A stretch of DNA of 64,000 nucleotides from Syntrophosphaera sp035450685. GTDB lineage: Bacteria > Cloacimonadota > Cloacimonadia > Cloacimonadales > Cloacimonadaceae. A model generated the notes under the pieces. The model saw only the letters and a list, made by a program, of their open reading frames with translations. It had not been told where the DNA came from and ran no database searches. Below are positions 53,195 through 63,212 of the stretch, one piece after another. The translations under genes and the position numbers were made by a program. Position 1 is the stretch's first letter. Every line of letters begins with the position of its first letter. The stretch covers positions 74,252 to 138,251 of the forward strand of contig DAOTNF010000003.1 in NCBI GenBank assembly GCA_035450685.1, read 5' to 3'.

Positions 53195-56100
53195 ATGACG
53201 GATAACTTATACCAGTTGATGCGCGGTTTTGTTTTGGAACGCTTCGCGATCGGCAAAGTCCTGGGTGTGGTTCGGGACAGTTCTGACAGTCACCTGATAG
53301 AGATCATCGGCAAATCCGGAGCGGGCAAATCATATCTGGTGGAGCCTCTTTTGGAGGGGCTGAAACAGAGTTTTAAGCAGGTGCGTTTTTTCTCTCCCCA
53401 TCCGATGCAATACAATCAGTTTAGGCAGGTAATCAAGCTGTTGGTGGACATCCCCGACAAAAAGCTGGATGAGCTTCTGGAATTGCATAGGCAAAAGTTT
53501 GACACGGGTCGTAAATATGACCTGTTCAACTTCATCACGGAGCAGCTCAACAAGCTGAAGCTTCTTCAGCCGGTGGCGCTGATGATCGACGATGGGGACG
53601 TTCTGGACCAGTACACGCGTGATTTCCTGCAATATCTGGTGCAATACGCGGAGGACAGCGGCATCCAGATTCTTGTATTATCCCAAAAGCGGCTGTTCAG
53701 CTTTTCCAGTGTGGAGTTGATCCCCGCCTTCAATGTGGACGATTTGCAAAAACTACTGCACCAAGCTTTTCCGGAAGCAGATTTGGATTTTTCCAAAGAA
53801 AGCGAAATCCTGCAAAAGATCAGTGACGGCAACCTGATGATCGTGGAAAAGATCCTCTCCGAAATGGCTGCCAGCAAGCCCAAGGCGGTATTTGACCTGA
53901 GCCCGTTCCTGGACAAGTCGTTTGACCCTGTGATGATCTATCAGGAGGAGCTTGCCTCTCTAAGCACCTCACAACTGGAATTGCTGATCGCCATGTTTGT
54001 GTTGGATTCCGAATGGTCGCTTGAACTGGGTAAAGACCTGGGCTTGGGCAAGACACTCAAAAAAGACCTGGAAACGCTACTGAAACGAGGTTTGGTGCGT
54101 GTATTGGGAGATGGCTACGTGTTGCAGAAGAAACGCTCCCTGCATCAATGGATGAGGCAAAATCCTGATCTGTGTCAGCCAGCGCTGTTCCAAAAGCTAA
54201 CGGAGCTGCTCGCTTCGCGTAAACAACAAACCCAGACGCTGATCCAACTCCTGCTTCTCAATAAGAAATATGACGCTAAAGCGGTTGCTGATGTTAGCAA
54301 CCAACTGGAAATACTAAACGACGGCGAAAACCTGCTCCAACTCTATGAACAGCAGCTCAAACACACCAAAAAAGCCACCCTTCTGCTGGATCTGCACAAA
54401 AAGCTGGGTAATACTCTGGCGATTCTCAACCGTAAGGACGAGGCAGTGGACCATTTCCGCGAGTGCCTCCACATCTGTACTGAAAACAACCTTCCGGCGG
54501 AAGAAACAGTGTATCTTCTTGCCAACAACCTCTATCAGGTCAATTCAATCGCCTTTGCTCTGGAGATCATTAAAAAGTACTCTCCAGAAGGGATGGATCC
54601 ATATTGGAAAGTCAAGATCCAACTGCTAAAGGCGGAAATCCTCACGGAATCGGAAGAGTTTACGGAAGCGCTGAGGGTGTTGGAGCAATGCATGAAGCTT
54701 TACTCGGCGATTCCTGATGCAAATCAACGCCAACTGGTGCAAGGCGAGGCTAAAAAAATCAAGGGAAAAATCCATTATTACGTGAACGCATACGATGAAT
54801 CGCAATCTGCCTTTTCGGAAGCTGAAACGCTCTATGAACTGGCAAACGACCATCAAGGCCTGGCGGCAATTTATAACAACCAGGCCGTGCTCTACATGTT
54901 TCAGGGTGATTGGGAAAAAAGTGAGCAGCTCTTTCTGCGCAGCCTCAAGCTGGAAAAGGAAAACTACAACCTGAACGGCATTTCGGTGTGTTACAACAAT
55001 CTGGGCAGCCTGATGGATGACAAGGGCGACACCCAACGCTCTATCTACTATCTGGAAGAAGCGCTCAGGCTGCAAAAGATGCTCAACGAGCCTTACAATA
55101 TCACCAATATCTACAACAATATCGGCGTCACTTTGATGGACCACAACGAGTTCGCCAAAGCTGAGGACGCGCTTAAGAAATCACTGCAGACAGCCCAGGA
55201 TTTTGGCTTCTTCCGCAATATGGTGGCTTCTCTGAACAACCTGGGCGCGCTCTATTTCAAGAAAGGCGACTGGAACCAATCGATAGACCTATATGAGCAG
55301 GCCATCCAAAAAAGCGAGGAGAACAACTTTACCGAGGGGATGTTGCGCTCTTTTACAAACTTAGGCGAAGTGTATGAGAAACAAGGTGAACTGAACCTGG
55401 CTTACGACCTCTGTTTCAAAGGATTGGAGCTGCTTCCACTGGTGTCCGACGACTATATCAAGGCTGAGCTTTACGGCAATCTAGGCAGCGTACTCACCAA
55501 ACTCCACAAGTTCAAGGAAGCATATCCCTATCTGGTGGACAGCCTGGATTATTTTAAATCCATTAATTCCTGGGACAAGATCATCGAAGGATTCCAGAAA
55601 CAGGCGGAATACTTTATCCTCACCCGCAACCACGATAGCGCAGACTACTATATCGGCCAGGCGCTCAAGATGGCGGTCGAACACAACCAGACCTTCGAGA
55701 TCGGTAAAGCGCACTATTTGCGGGCACTGTTGGAACGCAAGAACCTGGAAGCCGCTAAACAGCATCTCTACAAAGCAATCGAGCTGTTTGTGGAAACTGC
55801 TAATAACTATGAGCTTTCGCTGGCAAATTACGAATTGGCGGAGGTGCTCTTCGAACTGCGCGAGTGGGAAAACGCCCTGCAAATCCTCAAGAACAACAAG
55901 CGGATCATCCAGGAATATGGTTCCATCAAGCTTTTGGAACGCAATGACATCCTGATGCAGAAGATTACCCGCGAGTATTCCGCTGAAATGAAGGATGTGA
56001 AGTTTGAGGAAAACCTGCTCAACCAATTCTACGAGATCACCCAGAAGCTGAACACAATCTCGGATCTGGATGTGCTGATCGAGCAATCGCTTGCCAGCCT

Positions 56101-57484
56101 GGTGGAGATATCGGAAGCGGACGGCGGCATCCTCTGTCTGCATAGCCATGGCACGGTTCCGGACTCATGGGACTATAAAATCTACAACAATTTCTCTCCC
56201 GACGACAAAGCCTATGACGACTTTATGGGCATCTGCGCGCAGATTTATCAGGCCAATGAGCTGAAAGACTACAAACAACCACATTTTGCGCCCACTTACA
56301 ACAATGTCCTCGTGATCCCGCTCTCCATCCGCAAAGACGTTCTGGGAGTGGTGTTGCTCTTCTGTAAGAGTGGAACGCACTATTTTTCTGAACGCATCAT
56401 CAACCTGCTGAACGCGCTGAGCAACCAGGTGATCGTGATCATCGAAAACATCCGCTCGGCAAACATGGAAAAGACCCATGCCATTATCCGCGAGCAACTA
56501 AGCGAAAAGAACATCTATGCCAATATTATCGGTAAAAGCCCGAGCATGCTCAAGATCTTTGATGTGATCGATAAAGTGAAGGACACTCCCACCACGGTGC
56601 TTTTGGAAGGCCCCAGCGGAACGGGCAAGGAACTGATCGCCAGAGCACTGCATTACAGCAGCAACAGGCGCAACAAAGCATTTGTGGCACAGTATTGCGG
56701 CGCACTACCCGAAACTTTGTTGGAAAGCGAGCTTTTCGGCCATGTGAAAGGATCATTCACCGGAGCCGCCTATGACAAGAAAGGACTGTTTGAGATCGCG
56801 GACGGAGGTACCTTCTTTCTGGACGAGATTGCGGATATTAGCCAGAGCACACAGGCTAAGCTGCTCAGATTCTTGCAGGAAGGCGAAATCAAGCGTGTGG
56901 GCGCCACCAAGACCGGAAAGGTGAATGTGAGAGTAGTCTGCGCCACCAACGTGTCCCTATATGACAAAGTCCAATCCGGAGAGTTCCGCCTTGATCTCTA
57001 CTACCGGCTCAACGTAATCCGCATCGAAGTACCCCCTCTCAAAGACCGCACTGGTGACGTTCCTCTATTAGCCATCCACTTTTTGGACAAATATAACAAG
57101 CGCATGGAAAAGAACATACTCGGAATCTCTGACGACGCGATGAAGACCCTTGAACAATATGAGTGGCCGGGCAATGTGCGCCAGCTGGAAAACGAGATAG
57201 AGCGGGCGGTAACGTTGGTGGAGGATGGTTCCTTCATCAAGAGTTCCGATTTTTCGGATCAGGTGTGTCGCTTCATGGAAAACAAGAAGACGATCAGCCT
57301 CCTGTCCACCAAGAAGACACTCAAAGACGCATTGGAAGACCTGGAGCGCAAGATGATAGCGGAAACAATGGAGCGGCTGGATTGGAATCAGAGCCACGCC
57401 GCCCGGGAACTTGGCATCTCGCGCCAGGGACTGATCCAGAAGCTCAAGCGCTACAACCTCTACAAAGAGGAAGCTGGCGAATAG
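53195..57484 (+). CDS. Giant sigma54-dependent regulator: ATPase + TPR + GAF + AAA+ + Fis HTH
   Basis: 1429 residues. Order: an N-terminal AAA/STAND-type ATPase (Walker A IIGKSGAGKSYL at about 38, Walker B ALMIDDGD at about 128), a helical linker, many TPR repeats (about 370-900; for example AAIYNNQAVLYMFQGDWEKSEQLF), a GAF domain (about 940-1095), a sigma54 activator AAA+ domain and a Fis-type HTH. The AAA+ domain has Walker A EGPSGTGKELIARAL at about 1135, the loop GSFTGA where GAFTGA is usual, Walker B GTFFLDEIAD and WPGNVRQLENEIERA. The HTH is NQSHAARELGISRQGLIQKLKRY at about 1400. It probably senses a signal through the ATPase/TPR part and opens sigma54 promoters. No partner kinase lies nearby. 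Confidence 0.9.
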   Translation: MTDNLYQLMRGFVLERFAIGKVLGVVRDSSDSHLIEIIGKSGAGKSYLVEPLLEGLKQSFKQVRFFSPHPMQYNQFRQVIKLLVDIPDKKLDELLELHRQKFDTGRKYDLFNFITEQLNKLKLLQPVALMIDDGDVLDQYTRDFLQYLVQYAEDSGIQILVLSQKRLFSFSSVELIPAFNVDDLQKLLHQAFPEADLDFSKESEILQKISDGNLMIVEKILSEMAASKPKAVFDLSPFLDKSFDPVMIYQEELASLSTSQLELLIAMFVLDSEWSLELGKDLGLGKTLKKDLETLLKRGLVRVLGDGYVLQKKRSLHQWMRQNPDLCQPALFQKLTELLASRKQQTQTLIQLLLLNKKYDAKAVADVSNQLEILNDGENLLQLYEQQLKHTKKATLLLDLHKKLGNTLAILNRKDEAVDHFRECLHICTENNLPAEETVYLLANNLYQVNSIAFALEIIKKYSPEGMDPYWKVKIQLLKAEILTESEEFTEALRVLEQCMKLYSAIPDANQRQLVQGEAKKIKGKIHYYVNAYDESQSAFSEAETLYELANDHQGLAAIYNNQAVLYMFQGDWEKSEQLFLRSLKLEKENYNLNGISVCYNNLGSLMDDKGDTQRSIYYLEEALRLQKMLNEPYNITNIYNNIGVTLMDHNEFAKAEDALKKSLQTAQDFGFFRNMVASLNNLGALYFKKGDWNQSIDLYEQAIQKSEENNFTEGMLRSFTNLGEVYEKQGELNLAYDLCFKGLELLPLVSDDYIKAELYGNLGSVLTKLHKFKEAYPYLVDSLDYFKSINSWDKIIEGFQKQAEYFILTRNHDSADYYIGQALKMAVEHNQTFEIGKAHYLRALLERKNLEAAKQHLYKAIELFVETANNYELSLANYELAEVLFELREWENALQILKNNKRIIQEYGSIKLLERNDILMQKITREYSAEMKDVKFEENLLNQFYEITQKLNTISDLDVLIEQSLASLVEISEADGGILCLHSHGTVPDSWDYKIYNNFSPDDKAYDDFMGICAQIYQANELKDYKQPHFAPTYNNVLVIPLSIRKDVLGVVLLFCKSGTHYFSERIINLLNALSNQVIVIIENIRSANMEKTHAIIREQLSEKNIYANIIGKSPSMLKIFDVIDKVKDTPTTVLLEGPSGTGKELIARALHYSSNRRNKAFVAQYCGALPETLLESELFGHVKGSFTGAAYDKKGLFEIADGGTFFLDEIADISQSTQAKLLRFLQEGEIKRVGATKTGKVNVRVVCATNVSLYDKVQSGEFRLDLYYRLNVIRIEVPPLKDRTGDVPLLAIHFLDKYNKRMEKNILGISDDAMKTLEQYEWPGNVRQLENEIERAVTLVEDGSFIKSSDFSDQVCRFMENKKTISLLSTKKTLKDALEDLERKMIAETMERLDWNQSHAARELGISRQGLIQKLKRYNLYKEEAGE

Positions 57485-57497
57485 GGAGGTATAGGGC

Positions 57498-60371
57498 TTG
57501 GAAACTAACAAAGGGTTCCGCAACAGCCTTGATTTTTGCGCCATCGACATCGAAAGCACTGGCCTGAAACCGGAACGGGCTGAAATCATTGAATTGGCGG
57601 CAATCCGTTTCCGCAGCGGCGAGGAAGTTGCACGCTTCAACACCTTGGTAAGGCCAAAACGGGGAATACCAAAGTTCATCGAGTTTCTCACCAACATTTC
57701 ACCCCAGGATTTGAAAGGAGCTCCACAGCCAAAGGACGCTCTGAAGGATTTTGTGGACTTTGTGGGAGAGGATATTCTTGTGGGGCACAACGTGGGCTTT
57801 GACCTGAGCTTTATCAACCACCATTGGGCTTTGCATGGTGGCATCGCTCTGGCTAACCGGAGCTGGGACACTGCCGAAATCTCGCGGGTATGGTTACCTT
57901 ACACCTCCGACCATAAATTGACAACGCTGATAAAACATTTTGGCATAATACTGGAAAACGCTCATCGGGCAGACGCAGACGCCACCGCCACAGGAGAACT
58001 TCTGATTAGGCTGAGCGAGCACATCCTTGCCCACTATCCCCTTTTGGTGAATGCCCGCCTGCTTGATTTGAGCAAACAGGCCAGGTTGGATGATTCGCTC
58101 TACAGCTATATCTACAAGCTGGTGGAGTATCAACGTCGTTTCGCGCTCTCTGGCCCTAAGCCAAAACCGCCCCAGGCAATGAAGCCCAACGTATTGGAAC
58201 ATCATGGAAATGGCGATCCGCGGTTGGGGATAGAGGAAGTATTTGCAGAGCAGGGGTTGTTTTCCCAGAAATTCCCAAATTTCGAGTTTAGGGAGGGACA
58301 ACTGGAAATGGCCAGGGAGATGGATGAAAGCTTCCGCGCCCAAAGGCATTTGGCTGTTGAGGCCGGCACGGGAGTAGGAAAGTCCTTCGCCTATCTGATG
58401 CCTGCCATAGCATTTGCGGAACAGCAAAAAGCACGGGTGGTGGTATCAACCAACACCAAGAACCTCCAGGAACAGCTATTTTTCAAAGATCTGCCCCAGT
58501 TGCGCGATATATTGCCCCTGCCTTTCAAAGCCACACTGGTGAAGGGGCGTGAGAACTATGTTTGCGAAAGACGCTGGCAGGAAATGATGATGGAGCAAAC
58601 CCGCGGCATCAGCCCTTATGAAGCCCAGGCCTTGCTCTACCTCTTCATCTGGAAATATCTCACCAAATCTGGAGATGTATCCGAAAACTCATCTTTTGAC
58701 CGCAACCGCTTTAACGTCGCCTGGCGCAGGGTGTATTCTGATTGGTATGCCTGCATGGGTCGCAAATGCCCACACAGTAAAAATTGCTACGTGATGAACC
58801 TTCGTAAACACATCGAGACCTCAAGTATCGTAGTGGCCAATCATTCATTGCTCCTGGCAGACCTGCGCATGGAAAACAGCACCTTGGGCGAGTATCAGTA
58901 TCTGGTGATAGATGAGGCACACAATCTGACCTCCACTGCGGTGCGTCTTTTAGGCTTTGAATTCAGCTTCGCTGATGTGAATAATCTGATTAACCAGATA
59001 TCCTCAGCGCAAAAACGGCGCGGCGTAGGCCTGATGTCACAGCTGGAGGGTGCCCTTGGCAAAAGCCTTGTTCCCCAGGCGGGCAAGGAACATCTGGAAG
59101 CTCTGATCCGAAATATCAGCGAACAAAGCAACAGCCTGCGCAAGACTGTCACGGCGGTCTTTACTGAAGCAGCCGCGCGCTGTTCAGCCTCAGATAGTTA
59201 TGGAAAGCTGCGCATTAAGGACCCGGATGATCAACCCCTGCTTTTCGATCTGCTGGGCGACCTTACCAGCGGCTGGAAATCCTTCGTAAAAGATCTGAAG
59301 GCAGCCTCCAATGTGCTGTCATCCTTCAACAGCAAGCTTTTTCCCAACTATGACAACCTCAGCGAGAGCATGGCCTCGCTGTTATTGAGGGTTTCCGAGA
59401 TGGAGGGCACCATTCTGACCCTGCAGTATCCGGACTTGGAAAACAACGCCCTGTGGATCGAAAATAGCCTGCGTTCTGACAGTAAAAACCCAGCCTCCTC
59501 GCTCTGTTATGCCCCCATCGATGTCTCCACCAATCTCAACGAGCTGCTCTACGAAACCGTGCCCAGTATCATCTTCACCTCCGCAACCCTTGCTCTGCGT
59601 GGCTCGTTCAAGTATTTCTTTTCCCAAAGCGGGTTGAGTCTGGTGCCGCAGGACAAGATAAAGGCCTGCATAGTTGATTCGCCCTTCGACTATGAAAACC
59701 AAGCCAGCCTGATGGTTAGCAGCTTTTTGCCAGAACCAAAGGACATGTTCTTTATCAACCAGGCCCTCGGTTGCTTGGATCAGATTGTGGAAGCCACAGA
59801 TGTGGGCACCATGATCCTCTTTACCAGTTACAAAGACCTTAACAGTGTCTATGACCACATCAGCGAGAAACTATATCACAGTAAACGCCCCTTCTTTGCG
59901 CAGGGAATGGTAGGCAGCCGAAGCTCGATCCTGGAAGAATTCAAATCCCACACCAACGCTGTGCTCTTGGGCACAAACTCTTTCTGGGAAGGGGTGGATA
60001 TTCAGGGTGATTCGCTCTCGCTTCTAATCCTCTTCAAGTTACCCTTCCAGGTGCCATCCGAACCCGTCGTGGAAGCATTGATAGACAAGCTTGACCGCGA
60101 GAAGAAGGATTCTTTCATGCACTTCATGCTTCCCAACGCTCTGCTCAAGCTACGTCAGGGTTTCGGACGCCTGATCCGCAGCCGGAAGGACCGGGGTGTG
60201 GTGTTGATTATGGATTCACGTGTTTCCAAAAAACATTATGGCGTATATTTCAAGCAGGTACTCCCCGCCAAATGTCTGGAAATGCGCAGTGAACTTGATC
60301 TGATCAGCGCTATCACACGCTTTTTCAACCGTACCAAACAGGAAAGATATGATGAGAAAACTGATAACTAA
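57498..60371 (+). CDS. dinG: DinG-type helicase with N-terminal DnaQ-like exonuclease
   Basis: 957 residues. The TTG start has GGGAGG at a usable distance. Residues about 10-175 are a 3'-5' exonuclease with DEDD motifs (AIDIESTG, VGHNVGFDLSF, HRADADATA). The helicase has Walker A EAGTGVGKSFAYLMP, the iron-sulfur cysteines (YVCERR, CMGRKCPHSKNC), DEAH (VIDEAHNL), SATLALRG and LRQGFGRLIRSRKDRGVV. The fusion is the form found in Bacillus and relatives, in contrast to E. coli DinG. It unwinds DNA structures and R-loops. It is 13 bp after the regulator gene and overlaps murB. Confidence 0.92.
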   Translation: METNKGFRNSLDFCAIDIESTGLKPERAEIIELAAIRFRSGEEVARFNTLVRPKRGIPKFIEFLTNISPQDLKGAPQPKDALKDFVDFVGEDILVGHNVGFDLSFINHHWALHGGIALANRSWDTAEISRVWLPYTSDHKLTTLIKHFGIILENAHRADADATATGELLIRLSEHILAHYPLLVNARLLDLSKQARLDDSLYSYIYKLVEYQRRFALSGPKPKPPQAMKPNVLEHHGNGDPRLGIEEVFAEQGLFSQKFPNFEFREGQLEMAREMDESFRAQRHLAVEAGTGVGKSFAYLMPAIAFAEQQKARVVVSTNTKNLQEQLFFKDLPQLRDILPLPFKATLVKGRENYVCERRWQEMMMEQTRGISPYEAQALLYLFIWKYLTKSGDVSENSSFDRNRFNVAWRRVYSDWYACMGRKCPHSKNCYVMNLRKHIETSSIVVANHSLLLADLRMENSTLGEYQYLVIDEAHNLTSTAVRLLGFEFSFADVNNLINQISSAQKRRGVGLMSQLEGALGKSLVPQAGKEHLEALIRNISEQSNSLRKTVTAVFTEAAARCSASDSYGKLRIKDPDDQPLLFDLLGDLTSGWKSFVKDLKAASNVLSSFNSKLFPNYDNLSESMASLLLRVSEMEGTILTLQYPDLENNALWIENSLRSDSKNPASSLCYAPIDVSTNLNELLYETVPSIIFTSATLALRGSFKYFFSQSGLSLVPQDKIKACIVDSPFDYENQASLMVSSFLPEPKDMFFINQALGCLDQIVEATDVGTMILFTSYKDLNSVYDHISEKLYHSKRPFFAQGMVGSRSSILEEFKSHTNAVLLGTNSFWEGVDIQGDSLSLLILFKLPFQVPSEPVVEALIDKLDREKKDSFMHFMLPNALLKLRQGFGRLIRSRKDRGVVLIMDSRVSKKHYGVYFKQVLPAKCLEMRSELDLISAITRFFNRTKQERYDEKTDN

Positions 60372-61281
60372 TAGATTTGCTGACCTGGTGGACAGTCAGG
60401 TCATCCGCTTTGACGAACCGCTGAAAGAGCACAGCAGCTTCAAGATTGGAGGTCCGGCGGAAGTTTTTTGCCAGCCCCAAAGTTACTCCCAATTGATTGA
60501 ACTGCTTGCTTTCGCGCTGGAACATGCCCTACCCTACTTTATTTTGGGCAAGGGATCCAATCTGCTCATCAGCGACGCCGGACTTGACTCTCTTGTGATC
60601 CACACGGGTAGACTTGACAGCATCGAAAACGATGAAAACTACCTCAGCGCAAGGTGTGGAGCAAGTTTGAAAGACCTCTGCCTCAAAGCCATGGAGCTTG
60701 GCCTGTCTGGATTGGAATTTGCCTCCGGGATTCCCGGATCGGTGGGTGGAGCAGTATTTATGAACGCCGGAGCCTATGATAGCGAGATCAAGGATGTATT
60801 GTATTGCAGCAATTGCCTCGTTCCCAATCTGGAAAAACTACGCTCCAAGACTCCGATCCTTCATCTGAAAGCCGCCGAACACCAGTTTTCCTATCGGCGC
60901 AGTGTCCTGCAGGATTTGGGATACATCCACCTCAACAGCGTATTCAAACTAACTCCCGACGATCCGGACAAGATCAAACAACGCATGGATGCGTTAAACA
61001 AGCAGCGCTGGGACAAACAACCTATGGATCTGCCCAGCGCCGGTTCGGTCTTCAAAAGGCCGGTCGGGCACTTCGCGGGGAAATTGGTGGAGGATTGCGG
61101 TCTGCGGGGCTTCCAGATTGGCGGAGCGGCTGTCTCCAATAAGCATTGCGGGTTCATAGTAAATCTGGGCGGCGCGACCGCAGCAGATGTTATGGCTGTG
61201 ATCAGGCACGTGCAAACCACCGTGTTTGAGCGCTTCGGAGTGCGCTTGGAGACTGAGATTCGCCTCGTCGGCAAGTTATGA
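60349..61281 (+). CDS. murB: UDP-N-acetylenolpyruvoylglucosamine reductase
   Basis: 310 residues. It is a flavoenzyme that makes UDP-MurNAc for peptidoglycan. The FAD-binding part has SFKIGGPAEVF, ILGKGSNLLISD and GLEFASGIPGSVGGAVFMNAGAYDSEI. The C-terminal part has YRRSVLQ, LPSAGSVFKRP with the catalytic Ser, and NKHCGFIVNLGGATAADV. These make it a type II MurB. The start has AGGAAAG upstream and lies 23 bp inside dinG. Other mur genes are not here. Confidence 0.95.
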   Translation: MMRKLITNRFADLVDSQVIRFDEPLKEHSSFKIGGPAEVFCQPQSYSQLIELLAFALEHALPYFILGKGSNLLISDAGLDSLVIHTGRLDSIENDENYLSARCGASLKDLCLKAMELGLSGLEFASGIPGSVGGAVFMNAGAYDSEIKDVLYCSNCLVPNLEKLRSKTPILHLKAAEHQFSYRRSVLQDLGYIHLNSVFKLTPDDPDKIKQRMDALNKQRWDKQPMDLPSAGSVFKRPVGHFAGKLVEDCGLRGFQIGGAAVSNKHCGFIVNLGGATAADVMAVIRHVQTTVFERFGVRLETEIRLVGKL

Positions 61282-62054
61282 ACCTCAAGAGATCGCAGTT
61301 CTGGCTGCCGGCACTGTTCCTGTTGGCTCTGCTTGCTCTCTGGCAGTTCCTGGCTGCGAGGGTAGTGGTCTCCTTCTGGGTTTTGCCTTCTCCCCTGGAT
61401 GTGCTCAAGGTCTTTATCGAGTATCCCAACCTGATCTGGAACCATCTCAAACCCACGTTGTGGGAAAGCGTCGCCGGGCTGGCATTAGCCACCGTTATCG
61501 GCATCATCACTGCTTTGCTGATGCACGGCTCCAAGTTGTTCAAGCAAATCTTCTACCCCTATCTCATCGTGTCCCAGACAGTTCCAGTTATAGCTGTGGC
61601 TCCTCTGATCATCCTCTGGTTTGGCTATGGCATTTCCGCCAAGATCTTTGTGGTGGTGCTGGTCTGCTTCTTCCCTATTGCTTTGGGTCTGTTCGATGGT
61701 CTGAGGCAGGTTTCCATCGAGCAGGTGAGGCTGCTCCAGTCGATGGGCGCCAGCCAGTGGAAGATATACCGCCTCCTGCGCGTCCCCGCAGCGCTACCGA
61801 ACTTCTTCACCGGTCTGAAGCTGGGAGCCACTTACAGTGTGATGGGAGCCGTCTTTGGAGAATGGCTGGGTGGCAACGCGGGAATGGGAATCTATCTGAC
61901 CAGAGCCACCAAATCGTTCCGCACTGCGCATGTATTTGCTGCCATCATTACGATCGTTTTGCTCTCACTGCTTCTTTTTGGAGTGGTGTATCTGCTCGAC
62001 CGCCTGATCCTGGCCTGGCAGTATAAAAAGATCGATGAATACGAGGATATGTAG
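61278..62054 (+). CDS. ABC transporter permease (SsuC/TauC/ThiX type), no partner genes nearby
   Basis: 258 residues with about six helices. The EAA loop QVRLLQSMGASQWKIYRLLRVPAALPNFFTGLKLG and the QTVPVIAVAPLIILWFGYG block are typical of permeases for sulfonates, nitrate, or thiamine precursors. It overlaps murB by ATGA. No ATPase or binding-protein gene is adjacent. The downstream gene is on the other strand, so it must work with subunits encoded elsewhere. Substrate unknown. Confidence 0.88.
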   Translation: MNLKRSQFWLPALFLLALLALWQFLAARVVVSFWVLPSPLDVLKVFIEYPNLIWNHLKPTLWESVAGLALATVIGIITALLMHGSKLFKQIFYPYLIVSQTVPVIAVAPLIILWFGYGISAKIFVVVLVCFFPIALGLFDGLRQVSIEQVRLLQSMGASQWKIYRLLRVPAALPNFFTGLKLGATYSVMGAVFGEWLGGNAGMGIYLTRATKSFRTAHVFAAIITIVLLSLLLFGVVYLLDRLILAWQYKKIDEYEDM

Positions 62055-62060
62055 AACCGG

Positions 62061-63212
62061 CTACCATTTCCAGGGCAGCAGGTAGTCCTTGATCTCCTCG
62101 TTGTAGTAGCGGTCTGTCATGGTGGCGATGAAGTCGCGCACTTGCTCGGCGGGAGAGAATTGCTCCAGATAATCTGAATGCTTGTGATCCAGGAAATGCT
62201 TGAACACTTTGGATGAACGGTTGTCCTCTTTGATATCTCGCAGATATTTTTCAAACATGATTCCCATTGTGCGGTGGATAATGCGGTTGGATTTTTTTAC
62301 CTCTTCATCGGTGTAAATATGCTTGTAGTTGAACTTCTTGAGTTCCAGAAGATAGTGGCTGGTCTCCTCATCGAATGCGATCCAATCCTGGTCAAAACTG
62401 TTCACAATCACACTTTTAATCAGTGTTTCTATGATCTGGCTGTTGGTATTGCCCAGTTTGGCAGTCACGTCTTGGGGTAGGTCTTCCCGCTTTAGTATGT
62501 TGAAGCGGATAGCGTCCTCTATGTCCTGGCCGATGTATGCGATGGTGTCGGTGATGCGGACTACGCATCCCTCCAGGGTCGCGGGCATCCAGTCCATATT
62601 TCTGCCCGCTTTCTTTTCGCGGATGTATTCAGTGATGCGCTGTTCAGTCTTATCTTTTTCTGGCATGAGCAGGGTGTTATGCACTTCGCCATCGTGGGAT
62701 ATGATGCCGTCACGCACTGGAAATGTGAGATTGAGTCCCCTTCCCTTGCGGGATATGTGGTCCACGATATGCAGGGATTCAATGTTGTGGTGAAACTTGC
62801 CAATGCCATGTTCTACGCAGGCTTTGGAAAGCGCCACTTCACCGTCGTGCCCAAAGGGAGCGTGACCCAGATCGTGTCCCAGGGCTATAGCTTCGATCAG
62901 TTCGGTATTGAGGCCCAGGTATTTGCCGATAGTTCGTGAAATCTGCGACACATAGGCGATGTGCAGATTACGGTTGGTCATTTCCTCATCGATCAGGTTT
63001 GTGAATGAGAATACCTGTGTCTTGCCATGGTAGCGGCGGTAGGAACCGCTGTAGAGGATACGATCGCGGTCCACGGCAAATTTTGTGCGCATCTCATCCG
63101 CGACTTCATCTTTCTTTCGTATCGCGTCTGTATCCCGGTAAGCCCGGGGACCAAGGCTACATTGAGATTTCTTCTTTATTTTCTCGTAAATCTGGTTAAG
63201 TTTGTTTTGCAT
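62061..63212 (-). CDS. dgt: dGTP triphosphohydrolase (HD superfamily)
   Basis: 383 residues. Family landmarks are GPRAYRDTDAIRKKDEVADEM..., RDRILYSGSYRRYHGKTQVF, RNLHIAYVSQISRTIGKYLGLN, the metal site IALGHDLGHAPFGHDGEVAL, FHHNIESLHIV and ITDTIAYIGQDIEDAIRF, with a C-terminal HD-associated domain. It cleaves dNTPs, classically dGTP, to nucleoside and triphosphate, affecting dNTP pools. Its 3' end faces the ABC permease gene, 6 bp away, and the rRNA genes lie upstream on the same strand. Confidence 0.93.
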   Translation of the reverse strand: MQNKLNQIYEKIKKKSQCSLGPRAYRDTDAIRKKDEVADEMRTKFAVDRDRILYSGSYRRYHGKTQVFSFTNLIDEEMTNRNLHIAYVSQISRTIGKYLGLNTELIEAIALGHDLGHAPFGHDGEVALSKACVEHGIGKFHHNIESLHIVDHISRKGRGLNLTFPVRDGIISHDGEVHNTLLMPEKDKTEQRITEYIREKKAGRNMDWMPATLEGCVVRITDTIAYIGQDIEDAIRFNILKREDLPQDVTAKLGNTNSQIIETLIKSVIVNSFDQDWIAFDEETSHYLLELKKFNYKHIYTDEEVKKSNRIIHRTMGIMFEKYLRDIKEDNRSSKVFKHFLDHKHSDYLEQFSPAEQVRDFIATMTDRYYNEEIKDYLLPWKW

